DNA from: Sphingomonas lenta
GTDB lineage: Bacteria; Pseudomonadota; Alphaproteobacteria; Sphingomonadales; Sphingomonadaceae
Length of the DNA: 64,000 nt
Direction of reading: 5' to 3'
NCBI RefSeq assembly: GCF_002288825.1
Contig: NZ_NSLI01000002.1
Span: 620,001 to 684,000, forward strand
The notes under the pieces are model-generated. The model saw only the letters and a list, made by a program, of their open reading frames with translations. It did no database searches and was not told where the DNA came from. The translations under genes were made by a program, and so were the position numbers. This document shows, in pieces, positions 9,786-17,052 of the stretch; positions within the stretch are counted from its first letter, which is position 1, and each line of letters starts with the position of its first letter.

Positions 9786-10591
9786 CGGTGTTTCCTTGCG
9801 AGATCGATGCCGTCCGCCAGCGCGGCGCGCGACAGCTCGCCGAGCTGGAGCTGGACGATCGTGCCGTCCGCCGCGACGAAGGCGGTGGCGGGGTAGCCGG
9901 CGACCTGGAGGGTGCCGTTGAGCGAGCGGGACGGATCGAGCGCGATATGCTTGGCTCCGACCCCCTCACGGGTCAGGAAGCCGGCGACGATAGCCGGCGC
10001 CTCACCCTGATCGGCGAGCAGGATCGGCACCTCGCCGCTGCGCGACGCCGCGGCGTCTAGCATCGGCAGCTCGCGCCGGCATGGGCCGCACCATGTCGCC
10101 CAGAGATTGACGACGAAGGGACGCCCGCGAAAAAGATCGAGCGGCAGCGGTGCCCCCGCCGGTGTGGTCAGCATCGCATGATAGGGGAACGGGCCGTAGG
10201 TGACGGGCGGGATCAGGGCCTGGAGGACGAACCATAGTCCGCTTGCCGCCGCCAACGCGCCCCATCCGGCCAGCAATGCACGAGTACGGCCGAGCCGGAT
10301 CGCCAGTGTCATCGCGGCGCCGGCGATGCCGGCAACGGCCGAGAAGCCGCCCTGCCAGACGGCCAGTGCCGACAGCGGCGCATCGGCGGAGCTTCCCCAA
10401 TGCGCGGCGACATAGCCGATCCGCGCTGCCACCGGCCCGACGACGATCGCGCTCGTCGCTACCGATGCGACGCGGGGAAAACGGAAGCGCCCGGCGAGTG
10501 CGGTCAGGCCCAGGAATACGGCGATGCACAACACCGCCAAGCCGCGATCGACCGCGAACATGAGCGGCCCGATAACCACCGCGCTTCCCAT
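9782..10591 (-). CDS. Membrane TlpA-like thioredoxin with Lgt-like N-terminal domain
   Basis: A 269-residue fusion. Residues 1 to about 130 are several membrane segments that resemble prolipoprotein diacylglyceryl transferase (the ARIGYVAAHW and LAVWQGGFSAVAGIAG segments). Residues about 140-269 are a TlpA/ResA thioredoxin domain with WATWCGPCRRELPML. The Lgt part is shorter than real Lgt (about 260 residues) and probably serves as an anchor or electron conduit. The start at 10591 forms TGATG with the stop of the exporter upstream. A much longer frame runs upstream through the exporter gene but has no coding character there. The likely role is reducing periplasmic disulfides or persulfides. 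Confidence 0.82.
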   Translation of the reverse strand: MGSAVVIGPLMFAVDRGLAVLCIAVFLGLTALAGRFRFPRVASVATSAIVVGPVAARIGYVAAHWGSSADAPLSALAVWQGGFSAVAGIAGAAMTLAIRLGRTRALLAGWGALAAASGLWFVLQALIPPVTYGPFPYHAMLTTPAGAPLPLDLFRGRPFVVNLWATWCGPCRRELPMLDAAASRSGEVPILLADQGEAPAIVAGFLTREGVGAKHIALDPSRSLNGTLQVAGYPATAFVAADGTIVQLQLGELSRAALADGIDLARKHR

Positions 10592-11376
10592 CAGAGGAAC
10601 GCGCCCGAACTCTTCCAGAGCATGTAGGCGGCGACGACGAAGATCAGCACGGCGAACACCGTGGTCAACGCACCCCGGCTCTCCGACAGCCGGCGCGCGG
10701 CGGCAAGCCCGACCAGACCGCCGACGATACCGCCGGCGATGAACACCCCGGCGAGCGGCCAGTCGACCAAGCCCGAGAAGGCGTAGTTGAGCGCGGTGGT
10801 TAGGCCGAAGGCGGCCACCGCGACCAGCGACGTGCCGACCGCGTTCAGCATCGGCATCCGCGTCGAGCCGATCAGCCCGGGCACGATCAGGAATCCACCG
10901 CCGATGCCGAAGAACCCCGAAAACAGCCCGGTGACGAGGCCGAACCCCATTACCTTCGGCGCGTTCTCGCGACTGCATTGTGCGCCGGGAATGCCCTCGG
11001 CCTTCCGCCCGCGCAGCATGACGATGCCGACCAGCACCATCACCAGCGCGAACAGGAACAGGAGACGGGTGCCGTCGAATGCCTTGCCCGCCGTCGAGCC
11101 GGCGAGCGCGCCGACGATCCCGGCCGCGGCGTACATGCCGCCGCAGCGCCATTTGACCGTGCCGGCGCGCGCGTGCCCGATCAGCCCGGTTGCGGCGTTG
11201 GCAGCGACCGCGAACGCGCTGGTGCCGATCGCCATATGGGCGCTCGGCACGCCGACCAGATAGACCATCAGCGGCACGGCGAGGATCGAGCCACCCCCGC
11301 CGACAAGCCCCAGCGTGAACCCGACCAGCGCGCCCGATATGCTGCCGAGCAGGTACTGGATCGGCTCCAGTGTCAT
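10591..11376 (-). CDS. TauE/SafE-family (TSUP) sulfite/organosulfur exporter
   Basis: A 261-residue polytopic membrane protein of the TSUP family. Two internal repeats each carry a Gly-rich signature, LGLVGGGGSILAVPLMVYL near the N-terminus and SGFFGIGGGFLIVPGLI near the middle, with a basic loop (RGRKAEGIP) between them. Homologues move sulfite, thiosulfate or other small sulfur compounds across the inner membrane. Start 11376 (MTLEPIQYL) is where the first membrane segment begins and makes an ATGA overlap with the stop of the SQR-fusion gene. In this operon it probably exports sulfite formed from persulfide oxidation. Confidence 0.88.
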   Translation of the reverse strand: MTLEPIQYLLGSISGALVGFTLGLVGGGGSILAVPLMVYLVGVPSAHMAIGTSAFAVAANAATGLIGHARAGTVKWRCGGMYAAAGIVGALAGSTAGKAFDGTRLLFLFALVMVLVGIVMLRGRKAEGIPGAQCSRENAPKVMGFGLVTGLFSGFFGIGGGFLIVPGLIGSTRMPMLNAVGTSLVAVAAFGLTTALNYAFSGLVDWPLAGVFIAGGIVGGLVGLAAARRLSESRGALTTVFAVLIFVVAAYMLWKSSGAFL

Positions 11377-13034
11377 GCCGCCTTGCCAATCATATGGGGT
11401 GCGGCCATCGGCTCGCGGCCCTTGAGCATACCATGCCAGTAGATCGCGGGCAGCAGCCGTTCCTTGAGATACCAGGCGGCGCGTGTCGGCTTCGACCCGT
11501 CGATGAACCAGCGCGGGAAGCTCGGCAGCAGTTTCCCGCCATAGCCGAACTCGGCCAGCACGATCTTGCCGCGCTCGACCGTAAGCGGGCACGAGCCGTA
11601 GCCGTCATAGTCGGCGACCGGCGGCTTGCCGTCGAGCGCCGCCAGCACGTTGACCGCGACCACCGGGGCCTGCTTGCGCGCCGCGGCAGCGGTCTTGGCG
11701 TTGCTGGTCGCGGCGCCGTCGCCGAGCGCGAAGACGTTCTCGTACTTCTTGTGGCGCAGTGTCGGCTCGTCGACCTCGATGAAGCCGGTCGCTGCCGCGA
11801 GCGGGCTGCTCGCGACCCAATCGTGCGATACCTGCGGGGGCACGACGTGGAGCATGTCGAACCCGCGCTCGATCCGGACCGTCTCGCCCTCCTTCTTCTG
11901 CGCGAAGGTGGCCACCTTCCGGTCACCGTCGACCGCGACGAGGTTGGATTCGAGGCACAGGTCGATTCCGTACTTCTCGATATATTCCATCAGCGCCGGG
12001 ACGTAATGCGCGACGCCGAACAGCACCGCGCCGGCGTTGTGGAACTCGACGTCGATCCCCGGCAGCACGCCGGCCTCGCGCCAGATATCGCACGACAGGT
12101 ACATTGCCTTCTGCGGCGCGCCCGCGCACTTGATCGGCATGGGAGGCTGGCTGAACAGCGCTCGCCCCTTCTTCAGCTCCTGGACGAGGCGATAGGTGTA
12201 GGGCGCCAAGTCGTAGCGGTAGTTGGAGGTGACGCCGTTGCGGCCGAGGGTCTGTTCCAGGCCCTCGATCTTCTCCCACGCGAGCCGCAGGCCCGGCGCG
12301 GCGACGAGGACGCGGTAGGTCAGCGTGCGGCCGTCTTCCAACTCGACTGTGTTGCGGTCCGGGTCAAAGCCGCTCGCTGCCACCCGCAGCCACTCGACGC
12401 CCTTCGGCATTACGTCGGCTTCGGCCTTGCGGGTCTGCTCGGCTGTGAAGACACCGGCCCCGACCATCGTCCAGCCAGGCTGGTAGTAATGATCCGTCGC
12501 CGGGTCCACGATCGCGATCGTCACCTTGGGCTGGCGCTTGAGAATGCTGGCTGCGGTGGCGATGCCGGCGGCTCCGCCCCCGACGATAACGACGTCGTAG
12601 GTCATGCTATGGGCCTTTCTGCGGCGCTGGAGCGCGGGTTCGAGAGCGGCGAGATTGTAATCCGCGTCAGCCGCCAACCGGATGAGATCGCCGGGCTCGG
12701 CATTGTCGGCGTTCGCCAGCGCCCACAGCGTCGTCGAACGCGCGCCGCTGCGGCAGTAGGCAAGGATGGGCTTCGGCATGGTAGCAAGCGCCTGTGCCAT
12801 CGCGTCACCATCGGGGTCGCCGGCTTTGCCGGAGACGATGGGGATGTGCGCGAACGCCAGCCCGTTGCGCTCTGCTTCGGCCTGGATCGCCGCGGCCTTG
12901 GGTTGGCCGGCCTCCTCCCCGTCAGGGCGATTGGAGATGATCGAGCGATAGCCTTCGCGCGCGGCCCGGCCGATATCGGCGAGGCTTAGCTGCGGCGAAA
13001 CCGCGATGCCGTCATCGAGCTGCTTGAAGGCCAT
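11373..13034 (-). CDS. DUF442 sulfurtransferase/phosphatase-like domain fused to SQR-type flavoprotein
   Basis: A 553-residue two-domain protein. Residues 1 to about 115 are a DUF442 domain (the N-terminal part of Blh proteins), with the Cys-loop CRSGARS at 94-100. Residues about 145-553 are an FAD oxidoreductase (VVIVGGGAAG) of the sulfide:quinone oxidoreductase type, with PIKCAGAPQKAMYLS, MLHVVPPQ, and SCPLTVERGKIVLAEF near the end. SQR oxidises sulfide to a persulfide and passes electrons to quinone at the membrane; the DUF442 part could accept the sulfane sulfur. The Cys expected after GD in the second active-site loop reads GDGAATSNAKTAA, so it is missing. Start 13034 has AAAGGA upstream and lies 23 bases inside the previous gene. 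Confidence 0.88.
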   Translation of the reverse strand: MAFKQLDDGIAVSPQLSLADIGRAAREGYRSIISNRPDGEEAGQPKAAAIQAEAERNGLAFAHIPIVSGKAGDPDGDAMAQALATMPKPILAYCRSGARSTTLWALANADNAEPGDLIRLAADADYNLAALEPALQRRRKAHSMTYDVVIVGGGAAGIATAASILKRQPKVTIAIVDPATDHYYQPGWTMVGAGVFTAEQTRKAEADVMPKGVEWLRVAASGFDPDRNTVELEDGRTLTYRVLVAAPGLRLAWEKIEGLEQTLGRNGVTSNYRYDLAPYTYRLVQELKKGRALFSQPPMPIKCAGAPQKAMYLSCDIWREAGVLPGIDVEFHNAGAVLFGVAHYVPALMEYIEKYGIDLCLESNLVAVDGDRKVATFAQKKEGETVRIERGFDMLHVVPPQVSHDWVASSPLAAATGFIEVDEPTLRHKKYENVFALGDGAATSNAKTAAAARKQAPVVAVNVLAALDGKPPVADYDGYGSCPLTVERGKIVLAEFGYGGKLLPSFPRWFIDGSKPTRAAWYLKERLLPAIYWHGMLKGREPMAAPHMIGKAA

Positions 13035-13473
13035 CGCGTGTTCCTTTGCGGGTGGAGGAGGGCGCCGGCACGAGGCGGAACAGGGCAAAGCCCAGCACCA
13101 TGCCGGCACAGAAGATCAGGGCCGGGATCGGCGCCACGCCGAGGCTGGCGATGGCGGGGCCAGGGCATAGGCCCGCCAGACCCCAACCGATGCCGAACAG
13201 GGCTGCGCCTGCGATCAGGCGACCGTCGATCGGCCGTGTCGCGGGAAGGTGGAACTCTGTTGCCACGATCGGACGGGCGCGACGGCGCACGATTGCCCAA
13301 GCGACGATCATGGGAAGTATTGCGCCGCCCATGACGAAGGCAAGCGTAGGGTCCCAGGCTCCACCCACGTCGAGAAAGGCGCGCACGCGGGCCGGGTCGA
13401 TCATACCGGAGATCGCGAGGCCGGCCCCGAAGAGCGTGCCGCTTGCGAGCGAGACGAGCGTCTGCCGGTTCAT
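13012..13473 (-). CDS. YeeE/YedE-family half transporter (second subunit)
   Basis: A 153-residue membrane protein of the YeeE/YedE (sulfur-transport, DUF395) family in its half-length form. Start MNRQTLVSLASGTLFGAGLA at 13473 overlaps the stop of the partner by ATGA. The motifs GTLFGAGLAISGMIDPARV and GWGLAGLCPGPAIASLG match the second half of full-length YeeE, including the Cys of LCPGP that lines the thiosulfate path in YeeE. The 3' end overlaps the SQR-fusion gene by 23 bases. Together with the next entry it should form one complete transporter for thiosulfate or another sulfur compound. Confidence 0.85.
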   Translation of the reverse strand: MNRQTLVSLASGTLFGAGLAISGMIDPARVRAFLDVGGAWDPTLAFVMGGAILPMIVAWAIVRRRARPIVATEFHLPATRPIDGRLIAGAALFGIGWGLAGLCPGPAIASLGVAPIPALIFCAGMVLGFALFRLVPAPSSTRKGTRDGLQAAR

Positions 13474-13907
13474 GGCACCACGCCCCACAGGCGCAGCGCC
13501 GTGGCGGTGACGATACCCAGCGCCATGAACGTCGCGGTTGCGGCGATCGAACGCGGCGACAGTCGCGACAGGCCGACGACGCCGTGTCCGCTGGTGCAGC
13601 CCGACCCGAGCCGGGTGCCGAAGCCGACGATCACGCCCGCGACAGCAAGCAATACGAACGATGCCGGAAAGCGAGCTTCCACGCCCATCGTCACACCGAC
13701 GACCGCGGCGCCGATCGGCAGCCCGATGGCGAAAGCAAGCGCGAGGCTGCGCGGCATGTCGCCGTTGCCGATGCCGGTCGCGCGCGCGAAGAGGCCGCTG
13801 CATCCTGCTACTCGACCGTTGGCGAGCAACATGAGGGCGGCGGCCAGCCCGATCATCAGCCCGCCGATCAGGCCGTGGAGTGGCATCGCCTGCGGAAAGC
13901 CGGGCAT
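13470..13907 (-). CDS. YeeE/YedE-family half transporter (first subunit)
   Basis: A 145-residue membrane protein with four hydrophobic segments. ANGRVAGCSGLFARA and GTRLGSGCTSGHGVVGLSRLSPRS are the YeeE/YedE signatures, and the two Cys (GCSG, GCTSGHG) match the Cys residues that relay thiosulfate in YeeE. The stop overlaps the start of the second half by ATGA. Its own start is one base into the end of the hydrolase gene, so this part of the operon is continuous. Split YeeE pairs are commonly found beside ArsR regulators and persulfide enzymes. Confidence 0.85.
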   Translation of the reverse strand: MPGFPQAMPLHGLIGGLMIGLAAALMLLANGRVAGCSGLFARATGIGNGDMPRSLALAFAIGLPIGAAVVGVTMGVEARFPASFVLLAVAGVIVGFGTRLGSGCTSGHGVVGLSRLSPRSIAATATFMALGIVTATALRLWGVVP

Positions 13908-14830
13908 CAGAACGAGTCCAGCGGGATGCGCAGGTAGCGGGTGCCGTTCGCCTCGGGCTCGGGCAGTTTGCCAGCGCGCATGTTGACCTGGATCGAGGGC
14001 AGCATCAGTCGCGGCGCGGAGAGCGTCGCGTCGCGTGCCAATCGCATCGTGACGAACGCCTCCTCGTCGATACCGTCACGGACGTGGACGTTGCCGGTGC
14101 GCTGCGCGCCGACCGTCGTCTCCCACACGAACTCCTCGCGCCCCGGAGCCTTGTAGTCGTGGCACAGGAAGAGGCGGGTCTCGTTGGGCAGCGTAAGCAA
14201 TCGGCGAATCGAGCGGAACAGCTCGCCCGCATCGCCGCCCGGAAAATCAGCACGTGCGGTGCCGTAGTCGGGCATGAACAGCGTGTCGCCGACGAACGCG
14301 GCGTCGCCGATCACGAAGGCAACGTCCGCCGGTGTGTGGCCGGGAACGTGAAGCACGGTGCAGGCAAGATCGCCGATCGCGAAACGGTCGCCATCGTCGA
14401 ATAGCCGGTCGAAGTCCGATCCGTCGCGCGCGAACTCGCTGCCGGCGTTGAACATCTTGCCGAACGCGTCCTGCACGCGCGTGATCGCGCGTCCGATCGC
14501 GAGCTGCCCGCCGACAATGCCTTGGAGGTACGGCGCGGCCGACAGGTGATCGGCATGGACATGGGTTTCAAGCAGCCACTCGACCGTCAGCTCATGCTCG
14601 CGGACATAGGCAACGATCGCGTCCGCCGGTGCCTTGTCCGTCCGCCCCGATGCTGGGTCGAAATGCAGTACGCTGTCGATGATCGCGGCTCGGCGCGTGG
14701 CGGGATCGGAGACGACATAGCTGACGCTGTTCGTCGGCTCGTCGAAGAAGGCACGGATATCGGCCGTCTCGCTGGACCGGGCAGCCGCGATGATGCCTGC
14801 GGCCTGTTCAATATGAGAATCAAGCGACAC
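13907..14830 (-). CDS. MBL-fold hydrolase, persulfide-dioxygenase-like (copy 2, GTG start)
   Basis: A 307-residue metallo-beta-lactamase-fold protein and the first gene of the leftward sulfur operon. THVHADH is near residue 91, HVPGHTPADVAFVIGDAAFVGDTLFMPDYG follows in two parts, and FLCHDY is the late metal-ligand region. The start is GTG at 14828-14830, with AGGAG about 7 bases upstream. It shares the C-terminal Q-V-N(I/M)RxGxLPxxExxGxxxLxxPLxxF pattern with copy 1, so the two are paralogues from one family. It probably acts as a persulfide dioxygenase or sulfurtransferase-linked hydrolase. The start codon lies inside the inverted repeat that probably binds the regulator. Confidence 0.87.
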   Translation of the reverse strand: MSLDSHIEQAAGIIAAARSSETADIRAFFDEPTNSVSYVVSDPATRRAAIIDSVLHFDPASGRTDKAPADAIVAYVREHELTVEWLLETHVHADHLSAAPYLQGIVGGQLAIGRAITRVQDAFGKMFNAGSEFARDGSDFDRLFDDGDRFAIGDLACTVLHVPGHTPADVAFVIGDAAFVGDTLFMPDYGTARADFPGGDAGELFRSIRRLLTLPNETRLFLCHDYKAPGREEFVWETTVGAQRTGNVHVRDGIDEEAFVTMRLARDATLSAPRLMLPSIQVNMRAGKLPEPEANGTRYLRIPLDSF

Positions 14831-14875
14831 TTACGACTCCTGCAAATTCACTGTTAAAGTATGTCTGTAAGTGTC
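14826..14875. promoter_or_regulatory. Divergent promoter region with 9-bp inverted repeat, candidate ArsR operator
   Basis: GACACTTAC at 14826-14834 is repeated as GTAAGTGTC at 14867-14875, a perfect 9-bp inverted repeat with a 32-base spacer. On each side the match extends in part (GTC-GTAAGTGTC-CTTG). The spacer is AT-rich for this genome and must hold promoters for both the leftward operon and the rightward peroxiredoxin-arsR set. The left arm covers the GTG start of the hydrolase. The adjacent arsR gene makes this the best candidate for its operator; binding is inferred. Confidence 0.55.
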
Positions 14876-14899
14876 TTGCGTCAAGCAGCGCCGAGTGCC

Positions 14900-15532
14900 A
14901 TGTTTGAAGCAATGAACGACATCGCCCCTCTCCCGCGACCGCTCCGTCTCGGCGATCCCGCCCCAAATTTTACGGCGCGCACCACCAGGGGCGACGTCAG
15001 CCTCGATCAGTATCGGGGCCGCTGGCTTGTGTTCTTCTCGCATCCCGCCGACTTCACGCCGGTCTGCACCAGCGAGTTCATCGCGCTCGCGCACGCCGCG
15101 CCGGCGTTCGAGGCGATCGACTGTGCGCTGCTCGGGCTGTCGGTCGACAGCCTCTACAGCCACGTCGCCTGGATGCGCGCGATCCGCGAACTGGCGGGGA
15201 TCGAGGTGCCGTTTCCGGTGGTGGAAGACCCCTCGATGGCGGTCGGGCACGCCTATGGAATGCTTGACGCCGATGCCACGGACTCCGCGGCGGTGCGCGC
15301 GACCTTCTTCATCGATCCCGAAGGCGTGGTGCGGGCGATCAACTGGTATCCCATGAACGTCGGTCGATCGATCGAAGAGATGCTGCGTACCGTCCAGGCG
15401 CTCCAGCGCGCCACCAAGGGCGATGCGTTGACGCCGGCGGGCTGGCATCCCGGTGACGATGTGTTGCTTCCGCCGGCGTTGCCGGTCGATGGCGAGGCGG
15501 ACTGGTTCCACCGGCTGAGGCCGGACGCATGA
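14900..15532 (+). CDS. 1-Cys-type peroxiredoxin
   Basis: A peroxiredoxin of about 210 residues. LRLGDPAPNF opens the fold, and FFSHPADFTPVCTSEF carries the peroxidatic Cys with the Thr/Pro frame. The only other Cys (AIDCALLGL) is not at a resolving position, so it fits the Prx6/1-Cys group, as do the length and the C-terminal extension ALTPAGWHPGDDVLLP. It reduces peroxides and possibly persulfides or polysulfides. ATG codons at 14861, 14900 and 14912 are all possible; 14861 lies in the operator and 14900 is my choice. The stop overlaps arsR by ATGA. Confidence 0.88.
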   Translation: MFEAMNDIAPLPRPLRLGDPAPNFTARTTRGDVSLDQYRGRWLVFFSHPADFTPVCTSEFIALAHAAPAFEAIDCALLGLSVDSLYSHVAWMRAIRELAGIEVPFPVVEDPSMAVGHAYGMLDADATDSAAVRATFFIDPEGVVRAINWYPMNVGRSIEEMLRTVQALQRATKGDALTPAGWHPGDDVLLPPALPVDGEADWFHRLRPDA

Positions 15533-15906
15533 GCCTCGACCGTCCCCAGGCCGATGCGATGGTGGAGCGGCTGCGGATGCTCGCGCAGCCGCAGCGGCTG
15601 ATGATCCTCTCCGTCCTGCTGGACGGGGAGCGCGCGGTTGGCGAGATCGAGGAGGCGACCGGCATCGGTCAGCCCGCGCTCAGCCAGCAGCTCGCCGAAT
15701 TGCGGCGCGCCGATCTCGTCGCGACCCGCCGCGAAGCGCGCCAGATCTACTACCGTATCGCGAGCGAGGACGTTGACGAGAGGGTGCGAGCGCTGTTCGC
15801 CGCCTTCGGCGCGACGCGGCCGGCCGCCAGATTAAAACCTGTCGCCGCCCGTGCATCCGCCCCGGTGCGCCTGACGGGCGCGGCGGCCTTTGCCCGGATC
15901 GGATGA
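15529..15906 (+). CDS. ArsR-family winged-helix regulator (BigR/SqrR-like, cysteine-free)
   Basis: A 125-residue ArsR/SmtB-type repressor. The helix-turn-helix is VGEIEEATGIGQPALSQQLAELRRADLVATRRE (residues about 37-69, in two parts), followed by the wing QIYYRIAS. Its place between persulfide-oxidation genes points to the BigR/SqrR/YgaV group, which senses sulfane sulfur with two cysteines. This protein has no Cys at all: where those regulators read ILC it reads LMILSVLL (Ser28). Sensing must therefore differ, or it may be constitutive. It is co-transcribed with the peroxiredoxin (ATGA overlap) and probably represses both arms. Confidence 0.85.
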   Translation: MSLDRPQADAMVERLRMLAQPQRLMILSVLLDGERAVGEIEEATGIGQPALSQQLAELRRADLVATRREARQIYYRIASEDVDERVRALFAAFGATRPAARLKPVAARASAPVRLTGAAAFARIG

Positions 15907-15920
15907 GCGAGGAGTGTCAC

Positions 15921-16466
15921 ATGGTCTTCAAACTGGGTCTGGTCGCGGCAGCGACGGTGCTGACGTTGAGCGGCGGCGCGATGGCCGCTGATCCTCGTCA
16001 TCCGGTGATCCAAGGCTATGGCGCGATTGCACCCATGCCCAATGCCAAGGAACGGCCCGATCGCTCGCTACACTATCGCGTACTGTTCAGCGTCACCAAG
16101 GCAGCCGCGTCGCCGGATCAGGTCAACCCGAACCTGGAAAAGGTCGCGCGCTTCGTGAATCTGCTCGGAGCCGATGGGGTCCGGCCCGCTGCCGGGGACG
16201 TTGCCGTCGTGATCCACGGGCCGGCGACGGCGCTGGTGATGAACGTTGTCGCTTATGGAGAGCGGACCAAGGTCGCCAAGAACCCTAACTTGCCGCTGGT
16301 GGCGGCGTTGCAGGCCGCGGGCGTATCGGTGCGGGTGTGCAGCCAGGCGCTCGTCGGCAACAAGGTCGATCCGGCCACTGTCGACAAGGATATCGAGATC
16401 GACGTCTCGGCGCTCACGACGATGGCGACGTTGCAGCTTCGTGGTTGGGCGCTGATCCCCGACTAA
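15921..16466 (+). CDS. Periplasmic DsrE/F-like sulfur-relay protein
   Basis: A 181-residue protein with a signal peptide (MVFKLGLVAAATVLTLSGGAMA) and a DsrE/DsrF-like fold. AARFVNLLGADG, VAVVIHGPATALVMN and, later, VSVRVCSQALVGNKVD are visible; the Cys of VRVCSQAL is at the position of the sulfur-carrying Cys of DsrE. Start 15921 is preferred because GAGGAG lies about 6 bases upstream. The upstream ATG at 15903 would add six residues and overlap arsR. It is likely to carry or bind sulfane sulfur in the periplasm, alongside the Dsb-like proteins of the opposite arm. Confidence 0.82.
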   Translation: MVFKLGLVAAATVLTLSGGAMAADPRHPVIQGYGAIAPMPNAKERPDRSLHYRVLFSVTKAAASPDQVNPNLEKVARFVNLLGADGVRPAAGDVAVVIHGPATALVMNVVAYGERTKVAKNPNLPLVAALQAAGVSVRVCSQALVGNKVDPATVDKDIEIDVSALTTMATLQLRGWALIPD

Positions 16467-16527
16467 GCGCGACGTCCCAAAATACCATCGTTTGCGAGAC
16501 CCTTGATCGGCAGTTACGATCGCAGCG

Positions 16528-17052
16528 ATGGTCAATGTCTGGCTGCTCTTCCCACTTAGTGCTCTCGCGATGGCCGGCTGCTCGCCCGACCCTGCTCCCC
16601 AACAAAGGGTCACGGGAAGTGACGCTGCGGTAGCTGGTTGGCCGCATCAACCGACCCATGGCCGGTTCCTTATCGAGAATTGCTGCACGCTTCGGCTCGC
16701 TGCCGATGCCCGGTTCACTCAGGGGCAGGGCATTGACTCCATCATCCACGATGTATCGGGGCCAGGTTACGTGCTGAGTATCGTCTTCGGCCCGTATGAT
16801 AGCGGCAAACCCCTGCTCGGCTATCAGGTTGAGAGTAAGCGCATCATTGATGGCGTAGAACTGAGCGCCTTCCGATGGGCTGATCCAACGCGTGATCCCC
16901 CAGAGGGGAAGTTGCTTTGGCTTGCGCAGGTGGGCGGGGGAATCGTCGGCGGTGTGGAACACACGCCTTGGGGCTTAAGGATGAAGGCCGATTGCACAAC
17001 TCCGACCGCTTGCGGTGACAGCGCGGCGCTGGTTGGGACGATCCGCTTCTAA
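16528..17052 (+). CDS. Hypothetical lipoprotein
   Basis: A 174-residue predicted lipoprotein: MVNVWLLFPLSALAMAGC is a lipoprotein signal with Cys at 18. The mature part has several Cys (ENCCTLRL near 52, and ADCTTPTACGDS near the end) and an aromatic-Gly pattern, but no domain that I recognise. It lies 62 bases after the DsrE-like gene on the same strand, so it may be the last gene of the rightward arm. Function is unknown. Confidence 0.7.
   Translation: MVNVWLLFPLSALAMAGCSPDPAPQQRVTGSDAAVAGWPHQPTHGRFLIENCCTLRLAADARFTQGQGIDSIIHDVSGPGYVLSIVFGPYDSGKPLLGYQVESKRIIDGVELSAFRWADPTRDPPEGKLLWLAQVGGGIVGGVEHTPWGLRMKADCTTPTACGDSAALVGTIRF

Noticed and set aside
10592..11389. N-terminal extension of the TlpA-like gene to a 535-residue frame
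   Set aside because: The extra part is a shadow of the TauE/SafE gene; the membrane start at 10591 forms TGATG with its stop.
11370..12989. 539-residue plus-strand frame opposite the SQR fusion
   Set aside because: No motif and antisense to a clear two-domain flavoprotein.
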